This document shows, piece after piece, positions 44,246 through 52,900 of a DNA stretch of 64,000 bases. This DNA comes from Ktedonobacter sp. SOSP1-85. GTDB taxonomy: Bacteria; Chloroflexota; Ktedonobacteria; Ktedonobacterales; Ktedonobacteraceae. Under the pieces are notes generated by a model, which did no database searches, was not told the DNA's origin, and worked only from the letters and a program-made list of their open reading frames with translations. The stretch is taken from NCBI RefSeq assembly GCF_016587415.1, contig NZ_BNJI01000002.1:1612001-1676000 (forward strand), read 5' to 3'. Position 1 is the first letter of the stretch; each line of letters begins with the position of its first letter. The translations under genes were made by a program, and so were the position numbers.

Positions 44246-45493
44246 TTAACAGATCCCCACGGTTGAAACCGGGGGATTTCCCGGAGCCGTCACCAACCCC
44301 GGTTCCTGCTTCACCGGAGCGTGCCTTCCCTGGTTGCCATTCAGGTTTGGTCTTATCGCTCCTCCACAGGCAGTGGCCGCGTGTTCCTCGGCCAACCATC
44401 GCAGCCCTTCGGCCAGGATGGATTTCGCAGCGTTTTGGTCGCGATCGTGATGTGTGCCACACATCGAGCACGTCCACTCGCGAACATCTAAGTCTAAGGA
44501 GTCAATCACATGCCTGCAACACGAGCACGTTTTGCTGGACGGGTAGAACCGATCAATTTTGATCAGCGTTCTTCCATACCAAGCAGCCTTATATTCAAGC
44601 TGCCGCACGAACTCACCCCAACCCACGTCGGCAATCGCTTTGGCAAGGGTTGGGTGCTGCATCATGTTCTTAACTGCCAGGCTCTCAACCACGATCGTTT
44701 GGTTTTCACGGATCAAGTGCGTCGAAAGCTGGTGCTGGTGGTGTCTGCGCTTGTCAGCGATGCGGGCATGGATCTTGGCCACGCGGCGTCGTTGCTTCTC
44801 GCGGTTCTTCGACCCCTTCTGTGTGCGGGAAAGCCGCCTCTGCGCTCTCGCCAGTTTCTTTTCATCGCGTGCTGCATACTTGGGGTTCGGGAAGGTCTGG
44901 CCGTCCGAGGTGGCTGCCATTGTTTTGAGGCCGAGATCGATGCCGATCAGCTTCTCTTTCTTTGGCAACGGAGTTATGTCTTCCTCGACCAAGAGCGAGA
45001 CAAAATAGCGGCCCGTTTGATCTCTGGAGACTGTCACGCTGGAGGGGTTCGCACCATCTGGAAGTGGACGCGACCAGCGGATAGCAAGCGGTTCCTCCAT
45101 CTTGGCAAGCGTGAGCATGCCGCCTTTGTAGGAAAACGCAGAGCGGGTATAGGTGGCCGATTGCGGTCCTTGCCGTTTCTTGAAGGTGGGGAAATCGGCG
45201 CGTCCCTCGAAGAAGTTGGTGTAGGCTCGCATGAGGTGCCGCAAGCTCTGTTGCAGTGGCACACAGGACACCTCGGAGAGAAATGCGGTCTGCTCCTGGT
45301 GTCGGAGCACGGTCATCTGTGCGTCCAGAGACGTATAGGGCAAGCCATGCCCGGTCTGCTGATACGTCTGTTGGCGTAAAGCAAGTGCCCAGTTGTAGAC
45401 AAATCGGCAGCAACCAAACGTGCGGGCGAGCTGTTGTTTTTGCTCGTCCGTAGGAGAGAAGCGATAACGATAGGCGCGTTTGACGGTGCTCAT
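44246..45493 (-). CDS. tnpB: TnpB RNA-guided nuclease, second lineage
   Basis: A 415-residue intact TnpB of a lineage different from the two others here. N-terminal HTH-like RAYRYRFSPTDEQKQQLART, RuvC-I KLIGIDLGLKTMA, RuvC-II IVVESLAVKNMM, zinc finger CSCC ... CSMCG, final Asp in HDRDQNAAKSI. All catalytic acids present. The 3' end (after about residue 380) reads through the right-end hairpin. As in known systems the guide RNA would derive from this 3' end and beyond. Confidence 0.95.
   Translation of the reverse strand: MSTVKRAYRYRFSPTDEQKQQLARTFGCCRFVYNWALALRQQTYQQTGHGLPYTSLDAQMTVLRHQEQTAFLSEVSCVPLQQSLRHLMRAYTNFFEGRADFPTFKKRQGPQSATYTRSAFSYKGGMLTLAKMEEPLAIRWSRPLPDGANPSSVTVSRDQTGRYFVSLLVEEDITPLPKKEKLIGIDLGLKTMAATSDGQTFPNPKYAARDEKKLARAQRRLSRTQKGSKNREKQRRRVAKIHARIADKRRHHQHQLSTHLIRENQTIVVESLAVKNMMQHPTLAKAIADVGWGEFVRQLEYKAAWYGRTLIKIDRFYPSSKTCSCCRHVIDSLDLDVREWTCSMCGTHHDRDQNAAKSILAEGLRWLAEEHAATACGGAIRPNLNGNQGRHAPVKQEPGLVTAPGNPPVSTVGIC
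44255..44275 (-). other. Right-end hairpin of tnpB element 3
   Basis: On the minus strand CCCCCGGT and ACCGTGGGG pair around TTCA with one mismatch, inside the tnpB 3' end. Comparable to 5937-5957 and 16741-16760. Confidence 0.6.
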
Positions 45494-45558
45494 ACATTGC
45501 TCTTCTTTCGCAGGAGGAGGAAACCGGCAATATCTCCGCCCACCCAGCCCAAAAGGAA

Positions 45559-45603
45559 CGCCGCCTTCCTCCCCATGTTTGAAAACAGGGGCATCCGGCG
45601 GCG
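45559..45603 (-). other. Structured hairpin upstream of tnpB 3
   Basis: CGCCGCC/GGCGGCG outer stem with GGATGCCCCTG, TTTCA and CATGGGGAGGAA inside (minus strand), 66 bp before the tnpB start. Nearly the same as the hairpin of element 2 although the TnpB proteins are distant. Confidence 0.7.
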
Positions 45604-45681
45604 GAGTTTGGTGAATTCATCACGCGCGTGCGCGCGTGTATGCGTATGGCTCTCTCGGGTCTGCGTTTGTTGCGCAGAAAC

Positions 45682-45913
45682 GTCGACCTTTTCTTGTGCT
45701 AAAGGTCTATGATCTTCAACGATTGTAGGCTTGTTTCTAGAAGGTCGAGTATTTTCGCAAGAGTCGACGTTTTGAGCAAAGGTCTCGTATTCTCGCCAAT
45801 GTTAGACTTTTTATCGGAAGGAAGATCGACCTTCTCCAGAAGGGTCGACGTTTCGAGCAGAGGTCTATGATCTTCCACAATCGTAGACCTGTTCTCAGAA
45901 GATCGACCTTTTT
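45682..45913. repeat. Three imperfect tandem repeats of 81 bp
   Basis: GTCGAC recurs at 45682, 45763 and 45844, exactly 81 bp apart, each followed by a diverged unit containing (A)GGTCTNNNATTCT/ATGATCTT and (G)TAGAC/GGC blocks. No gene is convincing in this stretch. 45494-46070 otherwise holds only the tnpB leader. Confidence 0.7.
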
Positions 45914-46070
45914 GTTGTAGTGTTGTTTATTCCTGCACCAGCACATCACTGGAGAAGCGTAGGGAAAAGTATGGGCAGTCGTGAATTTTCTCCTGGGTGA
46001 GGCTGTACACGCCGTCTCATTCTTCTATACCGAGCATTGGGAGTACGAGACGCCGTTGACCTCAGCAAAC

Positions 46071-46332
46071 CTATTCCGCATCGACTTGCCAGATGATCAC
46101 TGAATGATCGGCGAGGCAGAGCCCAGGACGACCGTCAGGCGACCAGGAAAGATCGAAGATATCGTGTGTCCATTGTTTTTGCCAAAGGATAGGTCGGGCA
46201 ACTTGAAACCGTTGCTGGTCTTTTGAGGGCGTGAGTTCGCGAGATCCCAGATGTAGATCTGGTTACTACTAAGGTAGAAGTCTGCCACATAGCGGCCATT
46301 GGAGGACCAGGCACGCTTGCTAACCTTGAGTA
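46071..46332 (-). pseudogene. WD40-repeat remnant with a frameshift
   Basis: On the minus strand one frame reads SKRAWSSNGRYVADFYLSSN then QIYIWDLANS, a WD40 blade; a second frame continues with HDIFDLSWSPDGRPG and DHSVIIWQVDAE before a stop. The two blades are out of phase, so this is a broken fragment of a WD40 protein. No start or kinase part nearby. Confidence 0.65.
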
Positions 46333-46438
46333 ACCCTCGTTGATTATAAAGATGAGAGGGAAGGCAATTCAGTCGCCAACTGAGTTGCCTTTCTTCTTAC
46401 TGCTGTTATCTGCGTTGGTAACCACAAGAGAGTACGTC

Positions 46439-47341
46439 CTACGCGTGAGCAATGCGGCGAATCTCCTCGAACTCGTCCTGACTCAGTCTGATCTTGGCAG
46501 CTTCGACGTTCTCTTCAAGGTGCTTGATCGAAGTGGTGCCGGGAATGGGCAAGATCGTTGGTGAGCGTTTCAGCAGCCATGCCAGGGCAATCTGGCCGAA
46601 TTGTGCGTTGTAGCGCCTGGCAATCTGATCCAGGACACTCCCTGGATGTGCCAAGTCGCCGACCGATCGAGGATGCCAGGGGATAAAGCCGATGTTCTCG
46701 CGTGCGCACAGATCGATCAAAGCTGCGGTCTGCCGAGCGTCTATCCCCACGGCCTGCGGTTGCGCCAGATTGTAGTGGTTTTGCACCGTCACAATGGGCA
46801 CAATCTTCTGCGCCACCATAAGCTGATCAATGGTCACATTGGAGAGGCCGACATGGCGGATCTTACCCTCCGCTTTCATCTTGGCGATCTCACCTACTGA
46901 ATCTTCAAACGGTACGTTGGGATCAGGATAATGCAATTGATACACGTCGATCTGATCAACGCGCAGACGTCGCAAGCTGCCTTCCAGATCCTGGCGCAGG
47001 CGCTGTGGGCGTCCGTCCGGTCGAAACTGGTTGGGACCAGTACGTAGTAAACCTCCCTTGGTGGCAATAACCAGGCCCTTTGGATAGGGGTAGAGAGCTT
47101 CGGCAATCAAGGACTCACTGATCTCGGGTCCATACGCTTCGGCGGTATCAATCAGGGTGATCCCTAGGTCCAGTGCGCGCTTCAAGACAGCGATTGCGGC
47201 ATCCTTCTCCTTTGGCGGGCCCCAGATACCGTCGCCAGTGAGGCGCATTGCCCCAAAGCTGAGGCGAGAGACCGGCAAATCACCACCAATCGCAAATGTA
47301 CCGCTTGCTGCCGCGCTCCGCTCGTTTCTGTTCTCCATCAT
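46439..47341 (-). CDS. Aldo/keto reductase
   Basis: The start is taken as ATG at 47341 (ATGATGGAG, after AAGGAAAAAAGG). The 300-residue product has the AKR catalytic tetrad: Asp and Tyr in LIDTAEAYG, Lys in LVIATKGG and His in VYQLHYPDP. NADPH-binding C-terminal motif LLKRSPTILPIPGTTSIKHL is present. It is of the oxidoreductase group that reduces aldehydes or ketones; substrate unknown. It stands alone, without a partner gene. Confidence 0.93.
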   Translation of the reverse strand: MMENRNERSAAASGTFAIGGDLPVSRLSFGAMRLTGDGIWGPPKEKDAAIAVLKRALDLGITLIDTAEAYGPEISESLIAEALYPYPKGLVIATKGGLLRTGPNQFRPDGRPQRLRQDLEGSLRRLRVDQIDVYQLHYPDPNVPFEDSVGEIAKMKAEGKIRHVGLSNVTIDQLMVAQKIVPIVTVQNHYNLAQPQAVGIDARQTAALIDLCARENIGFIPWHPRSVGDLAHPGSVLDQIARRYNAQFGQIALAWLLKRSPTILPIPGTTSIKHLEENVEAAKIRLSQDEFEEIRRIAHA

Positions 47342-47862
47342 ATCCTTTTTTCCTTTCTGAAGGCACAATCACACCACAAAACGTGCAGAAAGATCGACAA
47401 AAGCAAACCAGATATGCATCTGTCACACAACAGACGACGCATCTGACTGGCTGCGTATCTCCTCCACGTATTCATAGATCGAAGCCTACACCTTAGAGCG
47501 CGCTCTCAGTCAAGGCCCCCTTCTCCGTTGCTTCAGCCAGTGCAATGATTCTCTTTAAGCTTTGGTGTTTTTATCTGGTTTCTCTTGTGCGGGCTAATGG
47601 TATGAGCGATGATGCAGAGTGGAACGACATCGTGGGTATGATCAAGGTGCAAAGAGTGAACCTCGGTGTGGAACTTCTGGCAGGATGGGCTCGGGCGCTG
47701 GATGTAGCGGAAACGTGGCGGCAGGCCCTGAAAGTTGCAGGACGCGACGAGACTTCGAGAGCGTGGCATGGTCTTCAAAACAACCGGATATTTGCAGCAG
47801 GGCATAGGTATTGGCTTTTAATCAAAAAACCTTTGTAGTAGAAGAGCTTCACCTAAAGTGCG

Positions 47863-47982
47863 CAGCCTGTTGAAAAAGTCATTCATGGATGAGCATAGCG
47901 GTTAACAACACTGTCTTTTACGCTCAAGATTTGTGCTCAAAAGACCAAATGATGAGATTATTCGGACTTTTTCAACAGGCTG
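47863..47982. mobile_element. 120-bp MITE with 18-bp terminal inverted repeats and 5-bp target duplication
   Basis: CAGCCTGTTGAAAAAGTC at 47863-47880 is the exact reverse complement of 47965-47982. The element is flanked by GTGCG at 47858-47862 and again at 47983-47987. The 84-bp interior has no gene. The ends resemble the GGACTTTTTCAACAGGCTG-type ends of several DDE insertion sequences, so an IS transposase in trans is the likely driver. Confidence 0.88.
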
Positions 47983-48307
47983 GTGCGATTAGTTGCAATT
48001 AGGCCTGGTGCTCACGTGTATCTACTTTGCGCTGGATGCTAGCGAGGAAGCCCAGATTTCTTCTTTGGTGGTCTGGTTGCCTGGATGGTTGGAGGGTATT
48101 GCGGAGTGGAGGCAGGCGTGAGGAAGCTTACCAAACGTTTGACTCGGCAGCAAGAACTTCCAACCAATGCATGATTGAAGAGGTCGGGAAAGGCCGGCCA
48201 TCTCCGGTTGGCTTTTCTTGTTGTTTAGTAAACGATGTGACAGGATTCGAACTCCATCCCTATCGGCATAGGCAGCGCCTTAATGCCAGATGGCAGGCTA
48301 GAATAAG

Positions 48308-48335
48308 ACTATAGCAGTATGCAGTAGCATTGAGC
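48308..48335 (+). repeat. 28-bp inverted repeat, left arm
   Basis: Exactly complementary to 57071-57098. Together they bound 8.8 kb with the portal remnant, the giant beta-rich gene and the nuclease gene. Confidence 0.8.
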
Positions 48336-48346
48336 CGTGGAGGGAC

Positions 48347-48367
48347 GACGCTGCTGAAGCACGCGTC
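48347..48367 (+). repeat. REP-like palindromic unit
   Basis: GACGCTGCTGAAGCACGCGTC, an imperfect palindrome (GACGC TGCT / AGCA GCGTC). The same unit occurs inverted at 48512-48532 and three times at 56954-57048. Confidence 0.65.
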
Positions 48368-48511
48368 GGACGGAGCACGAAATCAACCTTTCTGTACATT
48401 GCTCTAAAGGGCGGACATCCTTTTCTCACCTGCACGGGCGGCGGGCCTGTCGCATGATGATGGCAGGCCCCTCCTGCATGAGCGGCGGCCCTTTCCGTGC
48501 CATTATATGAA

Positions 48512-48532
48512 GACGCGTGCTTTAGCAGCGTC
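48512..48532 (-). repeat. REP-like palindromic unit forming the 3' end of the portal gene
   Basis: Inverted copy of 48347-48367 with one base changed. The stop codon of the portal-like gene lies inside it. Confidence 0.6.
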
Positions 48533-49661
48533 GCTCTACCGGACCAGGCGCTTGCTCGCCGCGTATGCGGGCCAGTTCGTCGTGGACGCTGATGTCTTCG
48601 CCGGCGAACTTGAAGAGCAGGCGCATGGCGGTCTCATCGCTGAGCCAGCCCTGGGTCTTGGCGGCGGTGAGGGCTTGCGTGAGGGCGTTAGCGGCCCCGG
48701 CCAGTTGCTTGTTGTCGTCGAGGTCGATCTCGGGGAAGATCAGGTCATAGCTGAGATTGACGTTCTCGCCGAGGCGACCGGCGCTCTGGGCCTCGGCGAG
48801 CACGCGGTCAAGGACGCAGCGCAGGGTTACATCCCAGATGAAGGCCCCTTTATATTTATTGATGCGCACGCGGTCGGTCAGCCAGTCTTTGTAGCGACGC
48901 AGCCAGGGGAGCATCGTCGCCAGGTCGGAGTTGCCACGCTTGGCGTTGGAGACCTTATTGATGGCAAACTGCTGCATCTGGCGGTCGGCCTCGAACCACT
49001 CGCCCTCGGTCTCGCGCTTGCCCGGGCGGAAGGTCAGCTTTAAGCTGCCAGTTGTCGAGGAGGGCGTGCTGGCGCTCTCGCCCACCGGGCGGCGATGGAA
49101 GCGTAGCGGTGTCTCGATATCCTCGGGATCGGTCTCGATCTGGTCGATAAGCGAGGGGGCGGTCAGGCGCACCTTGACGCTGCCATCGAAGCGATTGACG
49201 AAGTAGCGCACAAAGATCTCGCCATACAGGGCCAGCTCATTGCAGATGGTGTAGACGCGCTCATCCATGGCGTTGGCTTGCCAGAACTCATCCAGCACCT
49301 TCTTGACGCGCTTATTGCTGGCATCCAGCTTGACGCCGCGCCCCAGGACAAAGCTGGTCGTCATCTCGATGATGGCGAAGGCCAGAGGGTTGGCGTGATA
49401 GGCCTCATAGACCTGGTTATGCATCTCCAGGTAGGCCGAGGGCACGAGATCCTTCAGGTAGAAGTTGTCCGAGAGGCGCCGCCAGTAGTAGTCCTCCTCC
49501 GTGCCGCTGACGTAGCCCCAGCGCCGCTCCTCCTCCACGCCCGTCCCCGAGGAGAAAAAGCCGGGATTCACCTGCTCACTCACACGCGCACCCAGCGTGG
49601 CGCCGCTCACCGCCTGGCGTATGCGTCCAAACCACGATAACTGCTGCTGCTTCTGTTCCAC
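48522..49661 (-). pseudogene. Phage portal protein remnant
   Basis: The frame (GTG at 49661, 379 residues) begins like a portal protein: YYWRRLSDNFYLKDL, NPLAFAIIEMTTSFVLGRGV, LYGEIFVRYFV. Portal proteins form the ring through which phage DNA is packaged. Compared with typical members of 450-600 residues, part of the middle seems missing: the sequence jumps at about residue 290 (GAFIWDVTLRCVLDRVLAEA) from the N-terminal fold to the C-terminal helical part, and the end is cut by a REP-like repeat that supplies the stop. No terminase or capsid gene is adjacent. It is GC-rich and unlike its neighbours. Most likely a decayed prophage fragment. Confidence 0.75.
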
Positions 49662-49816
49662 ACTTCACCCATCCCTTCCCAAACGCGCAAGTCCATAGAA
49701 CAGTTTACGAGGATATATCGAAGTGTATTTAATTGAGGGATTAACATGAGGATATAGTTATAGCGTAAATATATAAAAAATGCAAATAGGTAGTATTCTA
49801 TTCTACGAAAAGGTTT

Positions 49817-49878
49817 AGCGCTATTCTGTGTGTCCTGGTCGAAGGTCAGCATCCGACCAGGACACACAGAATAGCGCT
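49817..49878 (-). terminator. Perfect 25-bp hairpin, probable terminator of the giant gene
   Basis: 49817-49841 and 49854-49878 are exact reverse complements around a 12-base loop, 38 bp past the stop of the 1929-residue protein gene. On the minus strand AAACCTTTTC follows. The arms are longer than usual for a terminator, so it could also be a mobile palindrome. Confidence 0.65.
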
Positions 49879-49915
49879 TCTTTTCCTCAAACACGCACGC
49901 TGTTAGCAATGAGCG

Positions 49916-52900
49916 CTAGCCGAGCGGGAGGAGCTTATTTGCCAGTGATTGCACCGCAACGTCCGGGTGATAGAAGTCGAAGTCGATCTGCTGTGGCAAG
50001 GTGCGTCCCGTATACGTGAGGTTGACATTCATCGATACGCGACCATCGCTGATCGCTCTGTACTGAGCGGTGAATGATGCTGAGTTGATGATCAACAAAC
50101 CTGACAGAGTGTAGTTAGCGATGTACTGCAAAGCATCTACTTCTGCTTTGTGAAACTGTTCAAAGCTTAACAATCCCTGTTGAGCAGCTTCCAGCCCTTG
50201 TTGGGCAAATGACAGCACATCTTCCGCGGGCTTCAGGATGTCCCTTATAGCATTATCGCGTACTCCCTGTAAGGCGCGTTCCGCTTCTTGTAGTGCCTTC
50301 TCATACGTATCTAACTCCTTTTCGAGAAAGTATTTGGTAATCAGATCGATACCGCTCCGGTTGAGTGCTTGCCGTGTTAGCTGTACCGCTTGACTTTGAT
50401 TTGCTACGTCCTGCTGTGCTCCGGCTATTTTTTGCTGAAACTGCGCGTTGGCAACTTCAAGACCGCTTTTTGCGTTTATTACGTTTTGCTCTCCAAGCTG
50501 TATCTGCTGGCGCAGAGGTTCCAGTTGCCTGTTGACTGTTTGCAACTGATTATCGAGGAACGTGGTCGTGCTTTGCTCAAGGTATTGCACCAGGTTGTTG
50601 TCCATAGAGGCGCCGATGATAAAGGTAGCTGCATTCTGTATATCTGTACCCGTTACCGACATGGCAGCCCCAAAGTTGCTCCCAAAGAGTTTTCCTGTAA
50701 TCCCGAAAGTGAAGCCCTCCCTGATTATCCGGAACAGGCCTGCTCCCCGGCTCTGAATCAGGGGTAATTCGATGGTGCCGTCCAGCGAGACATATGGGAT
50801 GCTGCCCTCTTTCAGACCGAGCGTAGCAGCGGGACCTCCCTGCGGCGATGATCCTGTAATTGTGATGACATTGCTCACGGTGAGGAGCGCTAACTCAGCC
50901 TGGAAGAGCAGCAGATCATTGACCTTGTGTGCCGAGAAGACCATGGATTGCTTGAGCCAGGTGCCCGTTACTGTGAGTCCGGTATGGGTAATGGCAAGCA
51001 CTGCTCCCGCCAGGGTAAAGGTGCCAACGTCAATGCTGGCGCTCCCGCTCAGCGCCAGCGCTGTGTCGCTCAGATGGCCACTCAGATCAACTGACCCGAA
51101 GATTCCTGTCCAACCGAAAGGCAGATGCAGCGTGCCCGCGATGGCGAAGCGCTTATCCTCCAGTGAGAGGGAGCCAGTGAGCACCTGTTGATTCAGGATG
51201 CTGAGCACACTCTTCCCTTGCAGACTGACAACGGAGGTGCCCGGTCGCACCTGCGTATGGATACTCACGAGACCGCTCAGGTCCAGGGCAATCAGGTCAG
51301 TGACGTTGCCGGCGACGCGCATGGAGGTGCCGAAACCACTGTTTGCGTTGACCAGGCCGAAGTACGCCATGAGCGAAGCTGTGCTGGCTATCTGCCAGTT
51401 CCCCTTGAGGAAAATGACCAAGCCTCGCTCCTGGTCTGCCGCGTTTTGTGCCTGCACCTGTTTTCCAGAAGAAACAAAGGTGGAGAGATCGGCTGCCAGC
51501 ATCTGAGCCTGGATGGCTGGCAACAGTTGGAGCAAGATTTCAATCTCGCTGGCGGTCAGCCTCGCCACTACCTTTTGTTCTGGCGTCAGCGTCTGCAATT
51601 CGGAGGGCCTGGTTACGAGCCAGTCCGCGTCCATTTCCAGGGAACCGAAGGAGATATGCTGCTGTCCGACGCGGTTCTCCAGCGGAATGGATTGGATAAT
51701 CTCATTCAGGTTCAGGGTCTTCAGAAAGTTCAACAGGTGGGGCACGCTCTCATTTGCGTCAAGCGTCAGATTGTATCTGGGATCGGTGGGATCAACCAGT
51801 GTCCTACCGCCCAGGTATGGAGGTAATTGAATCGTGTTGGGGCCCAGGGTGAAAACAGGCAGCAGGTGCGGTAAGGTTGTGGCATCAAGCAGATAATCTG
51901 AATCTGTGATGAACTTTCCCAGCGCCTTGAGGAGCTTCACGAAGTCGCTCAGGCCAAGGTTTTTCAGGGGATTGGGGAACGCGCCATGTACCTGGAAGTT
52001 CAGATTCTCGATCCCGTGGTATTCGATGCCCAGTTGATCGAAGAAAAGCGGTACTGGCAGAGGGATGCCCGTTTCAGTGATGATGACCATAAACAGGTTG
52101 TGGATGGCAAGGTGGTTGGTGAGGTCCTGTGGTCTGGGCAGGCCATCCAGCGGTTTGAGCAGTGCGGCAGCCAGGGGAAGCAAAGGGAACTGGTGCAGGT
52201 CCATATCCAGAGCCAGGGGAAGCAGGGCGCCATCAAACAACTCGCCCAGGGAAAAGCTTCTCAAGGTGAGACCATTCAACTGCGGGCCAAGCGGGCTAAT
52301 CGTCGGATAGAGAATCTTGATGGCGGGGTTTGCCGAGACGCTGCATTGGAGGCTGCCGCTCTCGGTAAAGTTGAGATCGAAACTGAACTCCTTCGGTATC
52401 TCAATATGCAGGTAGTCTATCAGGCTATCGGGCAGTTGATCGAGAAGGTTGCCAGCCTCGTGCAGTCCGCCCGCGATAATTTCGCCGAGGGTGAGCGTGG
52501 AGCCTGTCAACTGCTTGATCAGTTCATTGAGTTTTGTGAGCGCGCTGGGATCACTGATGCTCTTCAGCAGATTGTCGAAAGCTGCACTATCGAATGCCCC
52601 GCTGTTGTTTAACTGGCCCTTGCGGTAAATCTGAATATCCTGTAATGGGAGTCCGGCAGGCAGTTTTTTAGCGAGCTCATCCAGTTTGCAGGCCTCAAAC
52701 AGCAGTTTGAAGGGGGTCAGCGGTATTTTGAGAGGACGCGGCTCGCCAGTTTTGGGGTCTTTACCCTGCTTAAAACTTGCGTGGCTACTGCGGAACGTCC
52801 CTCCGTTGTAGCTAAAGGTTGGCAGGCTAAACTCAAGGTAGCCGAATTCTCCCAGGTCGGCGGTGTACAGCGGGTTGCCCTGCCTGTCCTGGATGAAGTG

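Larger units (their letters stand above)
44245..45610 (-). mobile_element. Solo tnpB element 3
   Basis: tnpB 44246-45493 with right-end hairpin at 44255-44275 and upstream hairpin at 45559-45603. No tnpA. Tips are approximate. Confidence 0.7.
47342..48521. other. Gene-poor region with MITE and palindromic repeats
   Basis: About 1.2 kb without a convincing gene. It holds the MITE at 47863-47982, one arm of the 28-bp inverted repeat (48308-48335) and two short palindromic repeats (48347-48367, 48512-48532). Open frames near 47545-47838 exist on both strands but resemble no family. Around 48235-48300 the minus strand has a GTTCGAATCC stretch reminiscent of a tRNA T arm but stems do not pair. 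A stem GGGCCTG/CAGGCCC lies at 48443-48470. Confidence 0.5.

Noticed and set aside
47533..47838. Open frames on both strands after the reductase gene
   Set aside because: No family resemblance, no clear ribosome-binding site, and mutually overlapping; treated as non-coding.
48235..48300. tRNA-like sequence on the minus strand (GTTCGAATCC and a possible anticodon region)
   Set aside because: The T stem and acceptor stem do not pair and no complete cloverleaf can be drawn; at best a decayed tRNA.
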